A stretch of DNA of 29,950 nt from UBA5018 sp044375975. GTDB lineage: Bacteria; Cyanobacteriota; Cyanobacteriia; PCC-6307; Cyanobiaceae. Under the pieces are notes generated by a model. It was given only the letters and a program-made list of their open reading frames with translations. It was not told the origin of the DNA and searched no databases. The translations under genes and the position numbers were made by a program. Within the stretch, counting starts at the first letter, position 1; every line of letters begins with the position of its first letter. Of this stretch, positions 5,843 through 13,393 are shown piece after piece. The stretch spans positions 1 to 29,950 of the forward strand of contig JBILLQ010000040.1 of assembly GCA_044375975.1 (NCBI GenBank). Reading direction: 5' to 3'.

Positions 5843-8059
5843 ATGCCAAGTAAGCACGCCCTGCTGATTGGCGTGAGCTCCTACGGTGAGGGGCTCACTC
5901 CCATTCCCAGCGCCCGGCTGGATGTGGAGGCCCTGGCCGAGGTGTTGCGGGATCCGCAGCTGGGGGGCTTCCCCAGCGATCAGGTGGTGGTGCTGCAGGA
6001 TCCCCAGCGCACGCCGATGGAGCGAGCGGTGGAGCTGCTGTTCGCCAACCGCGATCCGGAAGACCTGCTGCTGCTCTACTTCTCGGGTCACGGTTTTCGC
6101 GACGATCAGCGTCAGTTGTTGCTCAGCTGTTCGGAATCGCGCAAGTTTGGCGAAGGCAGGGAACGGGGCAAGGTGCAGCAATCCACCACGTTGCGGGCAG
6201 CCCAGTTGCGCGAATACATGAAGAACAGCTCTCGCTATCAGCTGCTGATCCTCGATTGCTGCTTCAGCGGCGCCTTCGCCGAGGGCATGGCCGCCAAGGA
6301 CGATGGTGCTCTTCACCTGGAGGATTTTGGCGGCGAAGGGCGGGCAGTGCTCACCTCCTCTGCTTCGATCGAAACCTCCAGCGCCCCCGAAGCCGGCGAG
6401 GGGCTTTCCGTATACAGCCGCTTTTTGGTGGAAGGGATCCGCACCGGCGCGGCCGACCAGCAGCAGCGCGGTTTTGTGGATGCCGAAGACCTGCACCTCT
6501 ACGTGAGCCGTCGCGTCGCCGAAGCGGCCCCGGCGATGACGCCCCAGTTTTTCCCCACCCGCAGTGGCCATCGCATCCGCGTTTGCAGGGTGCGGCGGGA
6601 CCCAACGGTGGGCTACCGCCAGCAGCTGGAGAAATTGGCTGCGGCTCGGGGCGGCGAACTTTCCGTAGCCGGCCGGGTGATTCTCAAGGAGTGGCGAGCC
6701 AATTTGGCTGAGGGCGAACAGATCAGTGATGCGCAAGCCGAGCAGATTGAAGCTGAGGTGCTCAGGCCTTGGCGGGAGTATGCCAAGAAAAAAGCAGATT
6801 TTGCTGACACTGTGGCTGCATTAGTGGCTGAAGTTGACATATGCCAGGGTTTATCGGTGGCCGACTGGGCAGAGCTGCGGCAGTTAAAGGATCTCTGGAA
6901 ATTGAAGCAGTCCGATGTGGAGCAGACACTCCGGCGGCATGGCCTTGATCCGGCTATTATTCTATTATCGGCCGAAGAAATACATAGACAGTCGGCAGAG
7001 GTGGCAGCCCAAGCGAAGGCTAAAGCTGATGCTGATGCTGAGCGATTGGCACGGGAGCAGGAGCAAGCGGAGCGTAAAGCCCGTGATCAGGAGGCCCAGG
7101 CCCAAGCGAAGGTTAAAGCTGAGTCTGAGCGGTTAGCGAGAGAGCAAGCCCAAAAACGAAAAGAGCCAGAATTGCAATCACTTTCCGTTTCTACGGCAGT
7201 TGTTGTTAAAGAAGCTCGCCAGGGTTTGATGGATTTCCTTGGGCCTAAATGGCGAATCGACAAGCACCCCCTGCAGGTGCAGGGCTACCGAGAGCGATTG
7301 GCGGATGGGGTGGAGCTCACCATGGTGCAGATCCCGGCCGGCAGTTTTTTGATGGGTTCGCCGCAGGGGGAGGAGGGGCGGAGTAACGATGAAGGCCCTC
7401 AACATCGGGTGGAGCTGGCGGAGTTCTTGATGGGCCAAACGCCGATCACCCAGGCCCAGTGGCGGGTGGTGGCGGGCTGGCAAAAGCTGCAGCGGGATCT
7501 CAACCCGGATCCTTCCCGTTTCAAGGGGCCGAATCGGCCTGTGGAGTGGGTGACCTGGGAGGATGCGATCGAATTTTGCAATCGCCTGAGCCAGCGCCAG
7601 GGGCGCCTATATACTTTGCCCAGTGAGGCCCAGTGGGAATATGCCTGCAGGGCCGGCAACAGCACACCCTTTCATTTCGGTGCCACACTCACTACAGAGC
7701 TAGCAAATTATGATAGGAATTACACGTATGGAGAAGGCAAAAAAGGGGTTTATCGCGAACAAACCACAGATGTTGCGAGCTTCCCCGCTAACGCCTGGGG
7801 GCTCCATGACATGCATGGAAATGTGTGGGAATGGTGCCTGGATCAATGGCATGCCAGCTATAATGGAGCACCGCAAGATGGCAGTGCCTGGGTGGATCAG
7901 GATGTTAATAATGATAACAAAAGGCTGCTGCGCGGCGGCTCCTGGGACTCCCTCCCCGGGAACTGCCGCTCGGCCTTCCGCCTCCTTCCCCGGCCCGTCC
8001 TCGTCGACGACCTCGTCGGTTTGCGTGTGGTCTGCCTCCCCCAGGGCTGTTCTTCTTAG
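5843..8059 (+). CDS. caspase (C14) - helical/coiled-coil - FGE-fold fusion protein with hypervariable C-terminus, copy A
   Basis: A 738-residue multidomain protein. Residues 1-250 are a caspase-like (orthocaspase) domain beginning KHALLIGVSSYGEG, with catalytic H83 in YFSGHGF and C140 in LDCCFSGAF. Residues about 265-365 are an acidic helical region (ISDAQAEQIEAEVLRPWREY). Residues about 385-450 form an Ala/Lys/Glu-rich coiled coil (AQAKAKADADAERLAREQEQ), absent from copy B. From about 470 to the end is a formylglycine-generating-enzyme/sulfatase-modifying (C-type-lectin-like) domain: VQIPAGSFLMGSP, LPSEAQWEYACRAG, DMHGNVWEWC, LLRGGSW and VGLRVVCLP. In such proteins the FGE fold usually serves as a ligand-binding sensor rather than an enzyme. 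The last 45 codons carry a DGR-type variable region. Coupled to the small protein upstream. Probable role: a protease effector triggered through a diversified sensor. Confidence 0.85.
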   Translation: MPSKHALLIGVSSYGEGLTPIPSARLDVEALAEVLRDPQLGGFPSDQVVVLQDPQRTPMERAVELLFANRDPEDLLLLYFSGHGFRDDQRQLLLSCSESRKFGEGRERGKVQQSTTLRAAQLREYMKNSSRYQLLILDCCFSGAFAEGMAAKDDGALHLEDFGGEGRAVLTSSASIETSSAPEAGEGLSVYSRFLVEGIRTGAADQQQRGFVDAEDLHLYVSRRVAEAAPAMTPQFFPTRSGHRIRVCRVRRDPTVGYRQQLEKLAAARGGELSVAGRVILKEWRANLAEGEQISDAQAEQIEAEVLRPWREYAKKKADFADTVAALVAEVDICQGLSVADWAELRQLKDLWKLKQSDVEQTLRRHGLDPAIILLSAEEIHRQSAEVAAQAKAKADADAERLAREQEQAERKARDQEAQAQAKVKAESERLAREQAQKRKEPELQSLSVSTAVVVKEARQGLMDFLGPKWRIDKHPLQVQGYRERLADGVELTMVQIPAGSFLMGSPQGEEGRSNDEGPQHRVELAEFLMGQTPITQAQWRVVAGWQKLQRDLNPDPSRFKGPNRPVEWVTWEDAIEFCNRLSQRQGRLYTLPSEAQWEYACRAGNSTPFHFGATLTTELANYDRNYTYGEGKKGVYREQTTDVASFPANAWGLHDMHGNVWEWCLDQWHASYNGAPQDGSAWVDQDVNNDNKRLLRGGSWDSLPGNCRSAFRLLPRPVLVDDLVGLRVVCLPQGCSS
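7908..8035 (+). other. DGR-type variable region (VR), copy A
   Basis: Within the 3' end of the caspase-FGE gene, most variable codons end in C and differ from copy B at positions 1 and 2. Aligned pairs A/B are: AAC/TAC, TCC/GCC, GAC/GGC, TCC/GAC, CTC/CAC, AAC/TAC, TTC/TAC, CTT/CAT, CCC/CTC, GTC/GGC, CTC/ACT, GAC/TAC, GAC/TAC, CTC/TAC. Between them lie unchanged blocks (CGCGGCGGC, TGG, CCCGGG, TGCCGC, CGGCCC). The sequence after GTCGGTTTGCG is identical in both copies and is a candidate initiation-of-mutagenic-homology element. Confidence 0.75.
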
Positions 8060-8214
8060 CGCTTAATCTCTTGATCCCTTAACACTTGGATTTTCTTAAC
8101 CCTTGGCTGTTGGTTTTAGGCTGTTTGCTGTTGGTTTTGGTCTATTTGCCGTTGGGTTATGGCTGTTCGTTTAAGGCTGTTGCGGGAATGGCGCCGTAAG
8201 GCGCCCGCAAAAAA
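8060..8214. other. G/T-rich 3' flank with hairpin, copy A
   Basis: No gene. The plus strand is G/T-rich with repeated GGCTGTT and TTGGTTTT words. It ends in a strong hairpin at 8182-8208: GGCGCC-GTAA-GGCGCC closed by GCG/CGC. The hairpin is followed by A6, not T, so it is not a canonical intrinsic terminator on the plus strand. The same element sits at 13361-13387, a few bases past the stop of the intact icd. Confidence 0.55.
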
Positions 8215-8501
8215 TCACTCGAAGCGAGCCACCACCGCCGCCGCGAAACCGGAGCAGCTCAGGGGGGCTACGGGTGGTTCCATTAAACGGGCCAGGTCGT
8301 AGGTGACTTCGCCGGCGGCGATGGCGGCGCTGAGGCCCCGGGTGATCAGGTCTGCGGCTTCTTGTCAGCCCATGAATTCGAGCATCATCACGCCGCTGGG
8401 GATCACGGAGCCGGGGTTGATCCGATCCAGGCCGGCATGTTTGGGGGCGGTGCCATGGGTGGTTTCAAATATGGCTGTCTTGTCGCCAAGTTGGCGCCAG
8501 G
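8215..8501 (-). pseudogene. duplicated 3' fragment of icd
   Basis: This is a copy of the last roughly 95 codons of the isocitrate dehydrogenase gene at 13394 (same orientation, stop at 8215-8217). By eye it differs from the original at about 17 sites. The match ends abruptly inside the gene near TTGGCGCCAGG. It has no start and is a passenger of the segmental duplication. Its decay shows that the duplication is not brand new. Confidence 0.85.
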
Positions 8502-8523
8502 GATTACCGGTTTTGGCCTGTGC

Positions 8524-8529
8524 TATAAT
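8524..8529 (+). promoter_or_regulatory. candidate -10 element (TATAAT)
   Basis: A perfect TATAAT lies 21 bases before the ATG at 8551. It falls at or just beyond the border of the icd fragment. A clear -35 is not seen at 17 bases. AAGGGA (8545-8550) directly abuts the ATG, which is close for a Shine-Dalgarno. Confidence 0.4.
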
Positions 8530-8550
8530 GCAGTTGTATTACTCAAGGGA

Positions 8551-9636
8551 ATGTATCAATCTCTTCAGATAGAAAGATTTCGGGGGCTTTCATTCCTTGA
8601 AATAGATAAGTTGTCAAGGGTTAACCTTGTGGTAGGTAAAAACAATGCTGGCAAAACTTCGATCCTTGAGGCAATAGAAATTATGGCATTAGGTGGGAGA
8701 CCTGTATCCCTACTCCGTTCGCCGAGCCGTAGAGGAGAAGTACCTTCAGAGGCTTCAGATTCCCGGATGCAAACTGAATACGACATTCGACACCTTTTTT
8801 ATCAGCATGCCATCGAAGAAGGCGCATATTTTAGGGTATCAGCAAAGACCGAAGAAGCGGACTTGACGGTTAAATGTGAAGTTCGCCGAGCAGAGAATGA
8901 AGCTGAAGAGCTGAAACTCTTTCCAGATCAAGATGAGATTGAAGTACCACTTGAAGTATTGATAAAAGGACCCGATAATAGGGAGGGCACTCCAATACCA
9001 GTCTCTCCCAGGGGGATTCTTAGCGGGGAGCTGCGAAGAGGTACAATACACATTCCTCATTCTTCGCAGCCTTCTATAGCATTCTTGGGAACGGAAGGTG
9101 CAGACCCGCCTCTCCTTCAGCGTATTTGGGATGGGCTAGTGCTAACGCGGGAAGAAGAAAAGATCGTTAATGCTATGCAAATTATTGAACCTAGTATTGA
9201 AAGAATAGCATTTACAAGTCGTGACTCACGATGGCCTGCTGCCGCATGGGTAAAGCTGAGAGATGATGACCATCGAATACCCCTAGGCAGCCTAGGAGAT
9301 GGTATTCGCCGCTTACTCGCATTGGCGATCTATATTGCACGAGCATCAGGCGGCGTTTTGCTGGTAGACGAAATTGATACCGGGCTTCATTTTAGCACTT
9401 TAGAGTTAATGTGGAAGTTTGTCGTGGAATCGGCGATAAGGCTCGATGTTCAGGTGTTTGCCACCTCTCATAGCGGCGACTGCTTGCGTGCATTGGCCTG
9501 GCTGGAATCAGATATGCCAGAGCTAGCTCGCGAAGTTTCTGTTCATCGAGTTGAACGAAAGTATAGCCACAGCGAACGGTATTCCGCGAATGATATCGAA
9601 GTTGCTATTCGCCATGATATTGAGGTGAGAGGCTGA
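8551..9636 (+). CDS. OLD/RecF-like AAA ATPase paired with a TOPRIM-like protein
   Basis: A 361-residue ATPase. The ATG at 8551 gives MYQSLQIERFRGL, the expected first strand of the AAA_15/AAA_21 family; a longer ORF from 8362 only translates antisense icd sequence and is rejected. Walker A is GKNNAGKTS (residues 29-37). A signature-like LGSLGDGIRRLLAL lies near 245, Walker B GVLLVDEIDTGLH near 270, and the H-loop ATSHSGDC near 305. The stop overlaps the next ATG (TGATG, 9634-9638), so the pair is coupled. The arrangement is that of a split OLD nuclease or a PARIS-type (AriA/AriB) pair, with ATPase first and TOPRIM partner second. It has lower GC than the flanking duplicated units, suggesting separate acquisition. 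A defence role is inferred. Confidence 0.7.
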   Translation: MYQSLQIERFRGLSFLEIDKLSRVNLVVGKNNAGKTSILEAIEIMALGGRPVSLLRSPSRRGEVPSEASDSRMQTEYDIRHLFYQHAIEEGAYFRVSAKTEEADLTVKCEVRRAENEAEELKLFPDQDEIEVPLEVLIKGPDNREGTPIPVSPRGILSGELRRGTIHIPHSSQPSIAFLGTEGADPPLLQRIWDGLVLTREEEKIVNAMQIIEPSIERIAFTSRDSRWPAAAWVKLRDDDHRIPLGSLGDGIRRLLALAIYIARASGGVLLVDEIDTGLHFSTLELMWKFVVESAIRLDVQVFATSHSGDCLRALAWLESDMPELAREVSVHRVERKYSHSERYSANDIEVAIRHDIEVRG

Positions 9637-10280
9637 TGGCTAAAGCCACAGTACGGACGAATGCACCGAACCGACTAATAGTTGAAGGGCGAGATGATAA
9701 GTGGTCTATCCTTGCATTGACTCAACTCTATGGCTGGGACTGGAACAGCCCTCAGGGGCACTATCCATACATCGACGACGCAGAGGGAGTTGATAATGCA
9801 GTTGATGCATTGTCGGTCTCAGTTCGCACCTATAGACGCGTGGGAATAGTGGTAGATGCTGATACAGATCAGCAAAGGCGTTGGGATGGAATCAAGGCCA
9901 AGCTTCATGACGTCGGATTTATCTTGCCAGCAATGCCCAACCCTGACGGAACAGTTGTCACCATTGGTGATAAGCGTGTAGGCGTTTGGCTTATGCCAAA
10001 CAATCAGAGTCCAGGCAAGTTAGAAGACTTCCTGGCAGTTTTGGTCCCTTCCAGCGATGGATGCTGGGGATGGGCTGATGAAGCGACCAAGGGTGCAGCA
10101 GATCGTGGTGCATTGTTTACTGAATCTGATTTCATCAAGGCGCGAATTCATGCATGGCTTGCATGGCAAAGAGAGCCTGGACTTCCATTTGGCACTGCCA
10201 TTACTGCAGCCCTTTTTTCTCATCAGTCTGCCCTAGCGCAAAAGTTTGTTCAATGGATGTCTCAATTGTATTTGGATTAA
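9636..10280 (+). CDS. DUF3226 TOPRIM-like protein
   Basis: A 214-residue protein matching the DUF3226 pattern: RLIVEGRDDKW near the start, GIVVDADTDQQRRW, GVWLMPNN followed by GKLEDFL, and the closing IHAWLAWQREPGLPFG. The acidic residues fit a TOPRIM metal centre: E17 in VEG and D74/D76 in the DAD motif. Topoisomerase/OLD-type TOPRIM domains with these motifs are usually nucleases. It is coupled to the ATPase upstream by a one-base overlap (TGATG). Family recognition is strong; nuclease activity and the antiphage role are inferred by analogy to OLD and PARIS AriB, which belongs to the different family DUF4435. Confidence 0.75.
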   Translation: MAKATVRTNAPNRLIVEGRDDKWSILALTQLYGWDWNSPQGHYPYIDDAEGVDNAVDALSVSVRTYRRVGIVVDADTDQQRRWDGIKAKLHDVGFILPAMPNPDGTVVTIGDKRVGVWLMPNNQSPGKLEDFLAVLVPSSDGCWGWADEATKGAADRGALFTESDFIKARIHAWLAWQREPGLPFGTAITAALFSHQSALAQKFVQWMSQLYLD

Positions 10281-10469
10281 TAGAATAGTTTCATCATTTA
10301 CCTGTCATGGCAGTGATTGCCGTGGGAAGATGCTAGCAATGTCATTCGCCTGAGCCGCCGCCATGTAAATGCCGCATGCTTCAAATTCTCGTTGCGGCCA
10401 GGTGAGGGCAAGTGTTGGCTGGGCAAGCTATGCACTCGCCAGAGCAACGCGATCCCAATCGCTGACTAG

Positions 10470-10640
10470 AGCCTCCTCATCTTTCCATCTGCCTCTCACT
10501 CACTCACTCTCTCTCCATCTCCATCTCCATCTCCATCTCCATCTCCATCTCTCCCTTTTCTTCTCCGCCTCACCCTCCCCCTCCCCTTCTCTCCCTCACC
10601 ATCTCTGCTGCTTCCCCATCTCTCCTACACTCCCGGCAGC
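10470..10640 (+). promoter_or_regulatory. pyrimidine-rich leader with variable short tandem repeats (copy B)
   Basis: Counterpart of the copy A leader. CACT occurs three times (10497-10508) and CTCCAT six times (10513-10548). It is almost free of G and has no Shine-Dalgarno before the ATG at 10653. The preceding 10281-10426 shows no gene. Confidence 0.6.
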
Positions 10641-10652
10641 TTTGCCTAGCCG

Positions 10653-11105
10653 ATGGCCACCGAGCTGCTGCTAACCCTTGCCATCGGGGGCTCCAGCGCA
10701 GCTGGCTTAGATGGCCAAGCCGCAGACGATTTTGTGGCTGAGCTGGTGGCCGATCTCAATGAGATTGAGGGGGTGCTGGCTGAGGCAGGCCAGGAGCAGC
10801 CCCAGCCCGGCAGTAAGGCGATCGGCAGCTTGCTGTTGGGGCAGCTCACCGCCCAGCTCAATGGCAAGAATGCCTTAAGGGTGCTGGGTTATCTGAAAAG
10901 ACGCCTGATTGATCCGCCCCTGCCAGCTCAGCCCCCGCCAGCTCAGCCTCCCCAAGCAGCCCAGTCACCGCTGCGGCTGAAGCTGAGCCACACCACGGCC
11001 AGCGGTGAGGCGGTGGCGCTGGAATTGGAAGCTCCCGCCAATGATCAAGCGGCTCTGCTGGCGATGTTCGATCGCGTTGAGGTCTTTGTGGCTCGCCAGG
11101 TCTAG
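10653..11105 (+). CDS. small protein upstream of caspase-FGE effector (EACC1-like candidate), copy B
   Basis: A 150-residue near-identical paralog of the protein at 5390. The differences are few and mostly conservative (for example AEPGQ/AEAGQ, IGR/IGS, and changes in the Pro/Gln linker). It has the same helical acidic N-half, PPAQ linker and strand-rich C-half. TAG is followed directly by the ATG of the caspase gene. Retaining an almost unchanged partner beside two diverged effectors suggests a constant signalling or recruiting component, though gene conversion between the copies could also explain it. Confidence 0.6.
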   Translation: MATELLLTLAIGGSSAAGLDGQAADDFVAELVADLNEIEGVLAEAGQEQPQPGSKAIGSLLLGQLTAQLNGKNALRVLGYLKRRLIDPPLPAQPPPAQPPQAAQSPLRLKLSHTTASGEAVALELEAPANDQAALLAMFDRVEVFVARQV

Positions 11106-13238
11106 ATGGCCAGCAAACACGCTTTGCTGATTGGCGTGAGCTCCTACGGCGAGGGGCTCACTCCCATTCCCAGCGCCCGGCTGGATGTGGAGGCCCTGGC
11201 CGAGGTGCTGCGGGATCCGCAGCTGGGGGGCTTTCCTCACGATCAGGTGGTGGTGCTGCAGGATCCCCAGCGCACACCGATGGAGCGGGCGGTGGCAGAG
11301 CTGTTTGCCAACCGCGATCCGGATGATTTGCTGCTGCTCTACTTTTCGGGCCACGGTTTTCGCGATAACCAGCGCCAGTTATTGCTCAGTTGCAGAGAGT
11401 CGATCAAGTCTAAGCAGGGGCAGGCAGAGCTTTATTCCACGGTGAGGGCGCGGGATGTGCAGGCTTATATGCAGGCGAGCAACTCGCAGCGCCAACTGCT
11501 GATCCTTGATTGCTGCTTCAGCGGTGCCTTTGCTGATGGCATGGCCGCCAAAGACGACGGCGCCATCGATTTGGAGGCTTTTGGCGGCAAGGGCAAGGCG
11601 GTGCTCACCTCCTCGGCCTCAATTGAAACCTCCAGCGCACCCGAGGCTGGCGATGGCCTTTCCATGTACACCCGCTTTTTGGTGGAGGGGATCAGCACCG
11701 GCGCCGCCGACCTCCAGAGGCGGGGTTTTGTGGATGTCAAAGACCTGCATAATTACGTGGAATCCCGGTTGCAGGAGTTGGCACCGGCGATGTCACCCCA
11801 ACTGATTGCCACCGGAGCGGGCCGTGAAATCTGGTTGAGCAGAGTGCCCCGCGATTCTACAGTTGACTATCGCCAAAAAGTGGAGGAACTTGCCAAAAGA
11901 CGGCGAGGTGTGATCAATAAGGCTGGACGCATGATTCTGCAAAAAATGCGAGCAGATTTGCCCGAAGGCGAACAGATTAGTGATGAACAAGCCGAGCAGA
12001 TTGAAGCGGAGGTGCTCGGGCCCTGGCGTGAGTATGCCAAAAAATTAGCGGAGTTCGAGGTCCTGGTGGCTGAATTGGTGTCTGAGGGTCATGGTCTATC
12101 TGCGCTTGATTGGCAGGATCTACGGGATCTGCAGGCTCACGTAAGGTTGGCGGAGCCCGACCTGATTGAGATTTTTGCCAAGCATGGAATTGCGGCGAAT
12201 CCCCTGCTTGCACTAGCTGGCGATCAATCGAATCGCTCAGATGTTTATCCGGCTGGCAGTTCTCCGGTTGAAGGTGTTTCCGCAGGCCAAGAGCTACTGA
12301 CGCTTTCGGTTGAAACTGCCCTGGTGGTTAGAGCCAGGGCTGATTCAGGCGAAGTGGCCTGGCGAATAGATAAGCACCCCCTGCAGGTGCAGGGTTACCG
12401 GGAGCTATTGGCGGATGGGGTGGAGCTCACCATGGTGCAGATCCCGGCCGGTAGCTTTTTGATGGGCTCTCCCGCTGAGGAGCTTGGGCGTTATGGCGAT
12501 GAAGGCCCCCAGCACCAGGTGCAATTGCAGCGGTTTTTCATGGGCCAAACGCCGATCACCCAGGCCCAGTGGCGGGTGGTGGCGGCTTGGCAGCCTCGGG
12601 ATGGCGAAAGCTGGGGCAGGCAGTTGAAGTTAAATCCTTCATATTTTCAGGCTGGCGATAACCAAAAGGGCGGAGAGGCTCGTCTTTTTGATGGAGAAGC
12701 CAACACCGATCAGCGGCCGGTGGAGCAGGTGAGCTGGCAGGATGCGATCGAATTTTGCAAGCGCCTGAGTCAACGCACTGGCCGCCATTACGGTTTACCC
12801 AGCGAAGCCCAGTGGGAATATGCTTGCCGAGCGGGCAGTAGCACACCTTTTCACTTTGGGGAAACGATCAGCCCAGCGCTGGCCAATTACGATGGTAATC
12901 ACGCATATGCAGATGGCCCAAAGGGTGACTACCGCCAGCAGACCACTCGGGTGAGCTTTTTCCCTGCCAATCCCTGGGGCCTCCACGACATGCATGGTAA
13001 TGTATGGGAGTGGTGCCAAGACCAATGGCATAACAACTATAATGGAGCACCGCAAGATGGCAGTGCCTGGCTAGATCGGGATGTTACTAATGATTACAAA
13101 AGGCTGCTGCGCGGCGGCGCCTGGGGCGACCACCCCGGGTACTGCCGCTCTGCCTACCGCCTCCATCTCCGGCCCGGCACTGTCTACTACTACGTCGGTT
13201 TGCGTGTGGTCTGCCTCCCCCAGGGCTGTTCTTCTTAG
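11106..13238 (+). CDS. caspase (C14) - helical - FGE-fold fusion protein with hypervariable C-terminus, copy B
   Basis: A 710-residue paralog of the protein at 5843. The caspase domain (1-250) keeps H83 in YFSGHGF and C137 in LDCCFSGAF. The helical region (about 260-370, ISDEQAEQIEAEVLGPWREY) is related, but the long Ala/Lys coiled coil of copy A is missing and replaced by a short unrelated linker. The FGE-fold domain starts near 420 (VQIPAGSFLMGSP) and has an extra loop relative to copy A (about residues 500-545, GDNQKGGEARLFDGEANTDQ). It ends in the same LLRGGAW and VGLRVVCLP frame around a different set of variable residues, many of them Tyr, His and Asp. Expression should be coupled to the small gene before it. 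Likely a protease effector with a diversified sensor. Confidence 0.85.
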   Translation: MASKHALLIGVSSYGEGLTPIPSARLDVEALAEVLRDPQLGGFPHDQVVVLQDPQRTPMERAVAELFANRDPDDLLLLYFSGHGFRDNQRQLLLSCRESIKSKQGQAELYSTVRARDVQAYMQASNSQRQLLILDCCFSGAFADGMAAKDDGAIDLEAFGGKGKAVLTSSASIETSSAPEAGDGLSMYTRFLVEGISTGAADLQRRGFVDVKDLHNYVESRLQELAPAMSPQLIATGAGREIWLSRVPRDSTVDYRQKVEELAKRRRGVINKAGRMILQKMRADLPEGEQISDEQAEQIEAEVLGPWREYAKKLAEFEVLVAELVSEGHGLSALDWQDLRDLQAHVRLAEPDLIEIFAKHGIAANPLLALAGDQSNRSDVYPAGSSPVEGVSAGQELLTLSVETALVVRARADSGEVAWRIDKHPLQVQGYRELLADGVELTMVQIPAGSFLMGSPAEELGRYGDEGPQHQVQLQRFFMGQTPITQAQWRVVAAWQPRDGESWGRQLKLNPSYFQAGDNQKGGEARLFDGEANTDQRPVEQVSWQDAIEFCKRLSQRTGRHYGLPSEAQWEYACRAGSSTPFHFGETISPALANYDGNHAYADGPKGDYRQQTTRVSFFPANPWGLHDMHGNVWEWCQDQWHNNYNGAPQDGSAWLDRDVTNDYKRLLRGGAWGDHPGYCRSAYRLHLRPGTVYYYVGLRVVCLPQGCSS
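13086..13214 (+). other. DGR-type variable region (VR), copy B
   Basis: Collinear with the VR at 7908. The variable codons read TAC, GCC, GGC, GAC, CAC, TAC, TAC, CAT, CTC, GGC, ACT, TAC, TAC, TAC, which is rich in Tyr/Asp/His as expected from adenine mutagenesis of AAC codons. The only silent difference from copy A in the block is TCG/TCT. The 3' 45 bases to the stop are identical to copy A. Confidence 0.75.
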
Positions 13239-13360
13239 CGCTTAATCTCTTAATCCCTTAACACTTGGATTTTCTTAACCCTTGGCTGTTGGTTTTAGGC
13301 TGTTTGCTGTTGGTTTTGGTCTATTTGCCGTTGGCTTATGGCTGTTGGTTTAAGGCTGTT

Positions 13361-13387
13361 GCGGGAATGGCGCCGTAAGGCGCCCGC
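13361..13387. other. hairpin between convergent caspase-FGE and icd genes
   Basis: GGCGCC-GTAA-GGCGCC closed by GCG/CGC, six bases beyond the icd stop. On the icd strand the T6 run precedes the hairpin rather than following it, so a classical intrinsic terminator is not supported; it may stabilise 3' ends. Confidence 0.45.
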
Positions 13388-13393
13388 AAAAAA

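Larger units (their letters stand above)
5172..8501 (+). repeat. segmental duplication, copy A
   Basis: From GCTATGCACTCGCC (5172) to TTGGCGCCAGG (about 8501) this segment is collinear with 10427-13680. It spans the pyrimidine-rich leader, the small 150-aa gene, the caspase-FGE gene, the G/T-rich 3' flank with its hairpin, and a 3' fragment of icd. Leader, small gene, caspase domain and 3' flank are very alike; the middle of the fusion protein and the last 45 codons are divergent. Copy B runs straight into intact icd, so copy B is the ancestral context and copy A is the derived one. Confidence 0.85.

Noticed and set aside
5612..6736. Long minus-strand ORF of 374 aa opposite the caspase gene
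   Set aside because: It overlaps two strongly supported plus-strand genes and has biased His/Gln/Gly composition typical of antisense frames in GC-rich DNA.
8182..8214. Intrinsic terminator after caspase-FGE copy A
   Set aside because: The hairpin is strong but is followed by A6 on the plus strand; the T-run needed for classical termination is absent.
8362..8550. N-terminal extension of the ATPase ORF from 8362
   Set aside because: These codons translate the antisense of the icd fragment and show no family match; the ATG at 8551 begins the canonical ATPase strand.
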